Origin: CAYQTO01 sp964420455
GTDB lineage: Bacteria; Sumerlaeota; Sumerlaeia; SLMS01
Direction: 5' to 3'
DNA: 8,113 bases
NCBI GenBank assembly: GCA_964420455.1
Contig: CAYQTO010000163.1
Location: 1-8,113 of the forward strand
Every line of letters begins with the position of its first letter. Within the stretch, counting starts at the first letter, position 1. The notes beneath the pieces were generated by a model. It did no database searches, was not told where the DNA came from, and was given only the letters and a program-made list of their open reading frames with translations. Positions 7,148 through 8,113 of the stretch are shown here, piece after piece. The position numbers and the translations under genes were made by a program.

Positions 7148-7166
7148 TTGGGGACCACGATCCCCT

Positions 7167-7176
7167 TTCCCGGGAA
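7167..7176. promoter_or_regulatory. Perfect palindrome upstream of the LacI gene, candidate operator
   Basis: TTCCCGGGAA, 10 bp with a central CG as in many LacI-family operators, centred about 25 bp before the LacI ATG. Next to it at 7150-7165 is an imperfect dyad, GGGGACCACGATCCCC (5-bp arms). A position between promoter and start would suit autoregulation. At 10 bp it could be chance in GC-rich DNA. A weak minus-strand promoter (TTGACG at 7232-7237, CCTTAA at 7207-7212, 19-bp spacing) lies upstream, with the palindrome CCTTAAGG over its -10. Confidence 0.3.
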
Positions 7177-7266
7177 TAGCCGCCCAACATCGTCTGATGG
7201 GAGTCCTTAAGGGGACAAGCGGCGAGTGGACCGTCAAGCCGAGACCCTGCGCCTCCCCGCCCGACC

Positions 7267-7301
7267 CCATTGCCGCCCCGAGGATTTTCCTCGCCATTGC
7301 C
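7267..7301. promoter_or_regulatory. Inverted repeat followed and preceded by a direct repeat in the divergent spacer
   Basis: CGAGGA-TTT-TCCTCG at 7279-7293 is a perfect 6-bp inverted repeat with a 3-bp spacer. CCATTGCC occurs on both sides of it, at 7267-7274 and 7294-7301. It sits between the LacI gene and the GTG-start gene, so it could be a regulator site for either, or a small hairpin in the 5' leader of the rightward gene. No recognisable promoter for the rightward gene was found. Confidence 0.35.
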
Positions 7302-7367
7302 CCGCCACATCTGGTCCCCTGACATTCCTAAACAACGAGATCCCGCCCCCCGCCGGACACCGCGCCC

Positions 7368-8113
7368 GTGAAGAAAACGCCGCCCCAAACCCTCCTTCCC
7401 GGAATCTCCCGCCCCATCGCGGAAGCCAACGAACGCATCGCCGCCGCCGCCGAAAACGACGCCCCGGTCTTCCTCACCGGCGAAGTCGGCACCGAGAAAT
7501 CCTTCGCCGCCAAGCTCATCCACCAACTCAGCAGCCGCAACGCCGGCCCCCTCGGCCGCATCACCGTCTCCTGGAAACTCCCCCCCGACCTCGCCCAGCA
7601 CATCGAGCAAACCCGCGCCGGCACCCTCATCATCAGTCTCCAGAAAGACTTCCCCATCGACATGCAGTACACCCTCGTCGAGATCGCCGGCGACGGATCC
7701 TTTACCGACCCCATGAGCGGCGAGGCCATCGACAGCCACGCCCGCATCATCATCATGACCAGCCTCGACCTCGAGGCCCTCTCCGCCCGCACCCCCCTCC
7801 TCCCCGAACTCCGCGACCTCCTCATCAACCAACACATCGAAATTCCCCCCCTCCGCAATCGCATGGAGGACATCCCCGCCCTCGTCCGCTACGCCCTCAA
7901 GCGTGCCCACGACACCGGCCGCAGCGACGCCGAAACCGTCGACCCCCAGGTCCTCGCCCTCTTTCGTCACTGCGACTGGCCCGGCAACGCCGAAGACCTC
8001 CTCCTCGTCACCGCCCAAGCCGCCATCAGTGCCAAAGGCACCACCATCACCCTCGACGACCTCCCCGAAACCTTCCTCTCCCAGGTTGACGAGGAAAAGC
8101 TCCAAATCGCCAA
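7368..8113 (+). CDS. Degenerate NtrC-like (sigma-54 activator-type) AAA+ protein, N-terminal 248 aa, 3' end outside window
   Basis: Starts at GTG 7368, the only start codon after the in-frame TAA at 7329, and stays open to the window end. No Shine-Dalgarno is visible. The order of NtrC-type AAA+ landmarks is clear: LLPGISRPIAEANERI (about 9-24), Walker A-like GEVGTEKS (38-45), GTLII (85-89), FPIDMQYTLVEI (95-106), sensor I-like HARIIIMTSLDLE (124-136), IPPLRNRMEDIPALV (159-173) and DWPGNAEDL (203-211). It is clearly degenerate. The stretch between Walker A and GTLII is about 25-30 residues too short and lacks the GAFTGA loop that contacts sigma-54. The Walker B pair DE is replaced by Ser90-Leu91, and the Gly before the Walker A Lys is Glu43. 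ATP-driven opening of sigma-54 promoters is therefore unlikely; a binding or scaffold role, or repression, is possible. There is no receiver or GAF domain before it; a C-terminal DNA-binding domain would lie outside the window. Codons are strongly C-ending. Confidence 0.85.
   Translation, partial: MKKTPPQTLLPGISRPIAEANERIAAAAENDAPVFLTGEVGTEKSFAAKLIHQLSSRNAGPLGRITVSWKLPPDLAQHIEQTRAGTLIISLQKDFPIDMQYTLVEIAGDGSFTDPMSGEAIDSHARIIIMTSLDLEALSARTPLLPELRDLLINQHIEIPPLRNRMEDIPALVRYALKRAHDTGRSDAETVDPQVLALFRHCDWPGNAEDLLLVTAQAAISAKGTTITLDDLPETFLSQVDEEKLQIA

Noticed and set aside
5822..7210. Plus-strand open frame (462 codons) opposite the LacI gene
   Set aside because: His/Arg/Leu-rich translation typical of the complement of a GC-rich gene. 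The minus strand encodes a full LacI protein.
7148..7297. N-terminal extension of the LacI frame
   Set aside because: The family starts a few residues before the helix-turn-helix. The extension has no family likeness and would cover the spacer with the inverted repeats.
7053..8105. Minus-strand open frame (350 codons) rich in Gly, Glu and Val
   Set aside because: It lies opposite the NtrC-like AAA+ frame, whose motifs are clear. It also overlaps the LacI start and is a by-product of C-ending codons.
1..8113. CRISPR array, tRNA, riboswitch or transposon ends
   Set aside because: No regularly spaced repeats, no cloverleaf-like segment, no long leader, and no terminal inverted repeats with a transposase were seen. 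The six-copy word is irregularly spaced and inside genes.

Overview
The window is dense, GC-rich bacterial DNA with five protein genes, two of them cut by the window edges. Nothing in it assigns a lineage firmly. The high GC, a Sec signal peptide on a probable periplasmic protein, a LacI regulator paired with an aldo/keto reductase, and a degenerate NtrC-like AAA+ protein would fit an uncultured Gram-negative heterotroph, for example in the Verrucomicrobiota/Lentisphaerota or Hydrogenedentota area. That placement is a low-confidence guess. No tRNA, rRNA, CRISPR array or insertion sequence was seen.

Left part, + strand (1-4698): three tightly packed genes that look like one operon. They are the C-terminal half of a polytopic membrane protein resembling GT-C/GT39-type glycosyltransferases, a secreted beta-rich protein of unknown function whose ATG directly follows the previous TGA, and a full-length RNase R (3'-5' exoribonuclease) whose ATG overlaps the previous stop as ATGA. 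A 105-bp convergent spacer with a GC-rich hairpin follows.

Middle part, - strand (4804-7147): a LacI-family regulator followed 52 bp downstream by an aldo/keto reductase, a plausible regulator-enzyme operon. The reductase has Glu where the family's catalytic Asp normally sits.

Right part, + strand (7368 to the end): a divergently transcribed gene with a GTG start, running off the window. It encodes an NtrC-like AAA+ domain that has lost the GAFTGA loop and the Walker B acidic pair. The 220-bp divergent spacer carries two perfect inverted repeats that could be operators.

The most unusual signal is a short word, GTCTATACG, present six times (five times as the 10-mer GTCTATACGG), always inside genes and always in the same codon phase. 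Both reverse-oriented copies supply the only two ATA isoleucine codons of the RNase R gene. The core GTCTATAC fits the GTNTANAC operator consensus of HutC-type GntR regulators. A second unusual signal is block-wise switching of synonymous codons (CTG/GCG to CTC/GCC), sharpest near position 4010 within the RNase R gene.
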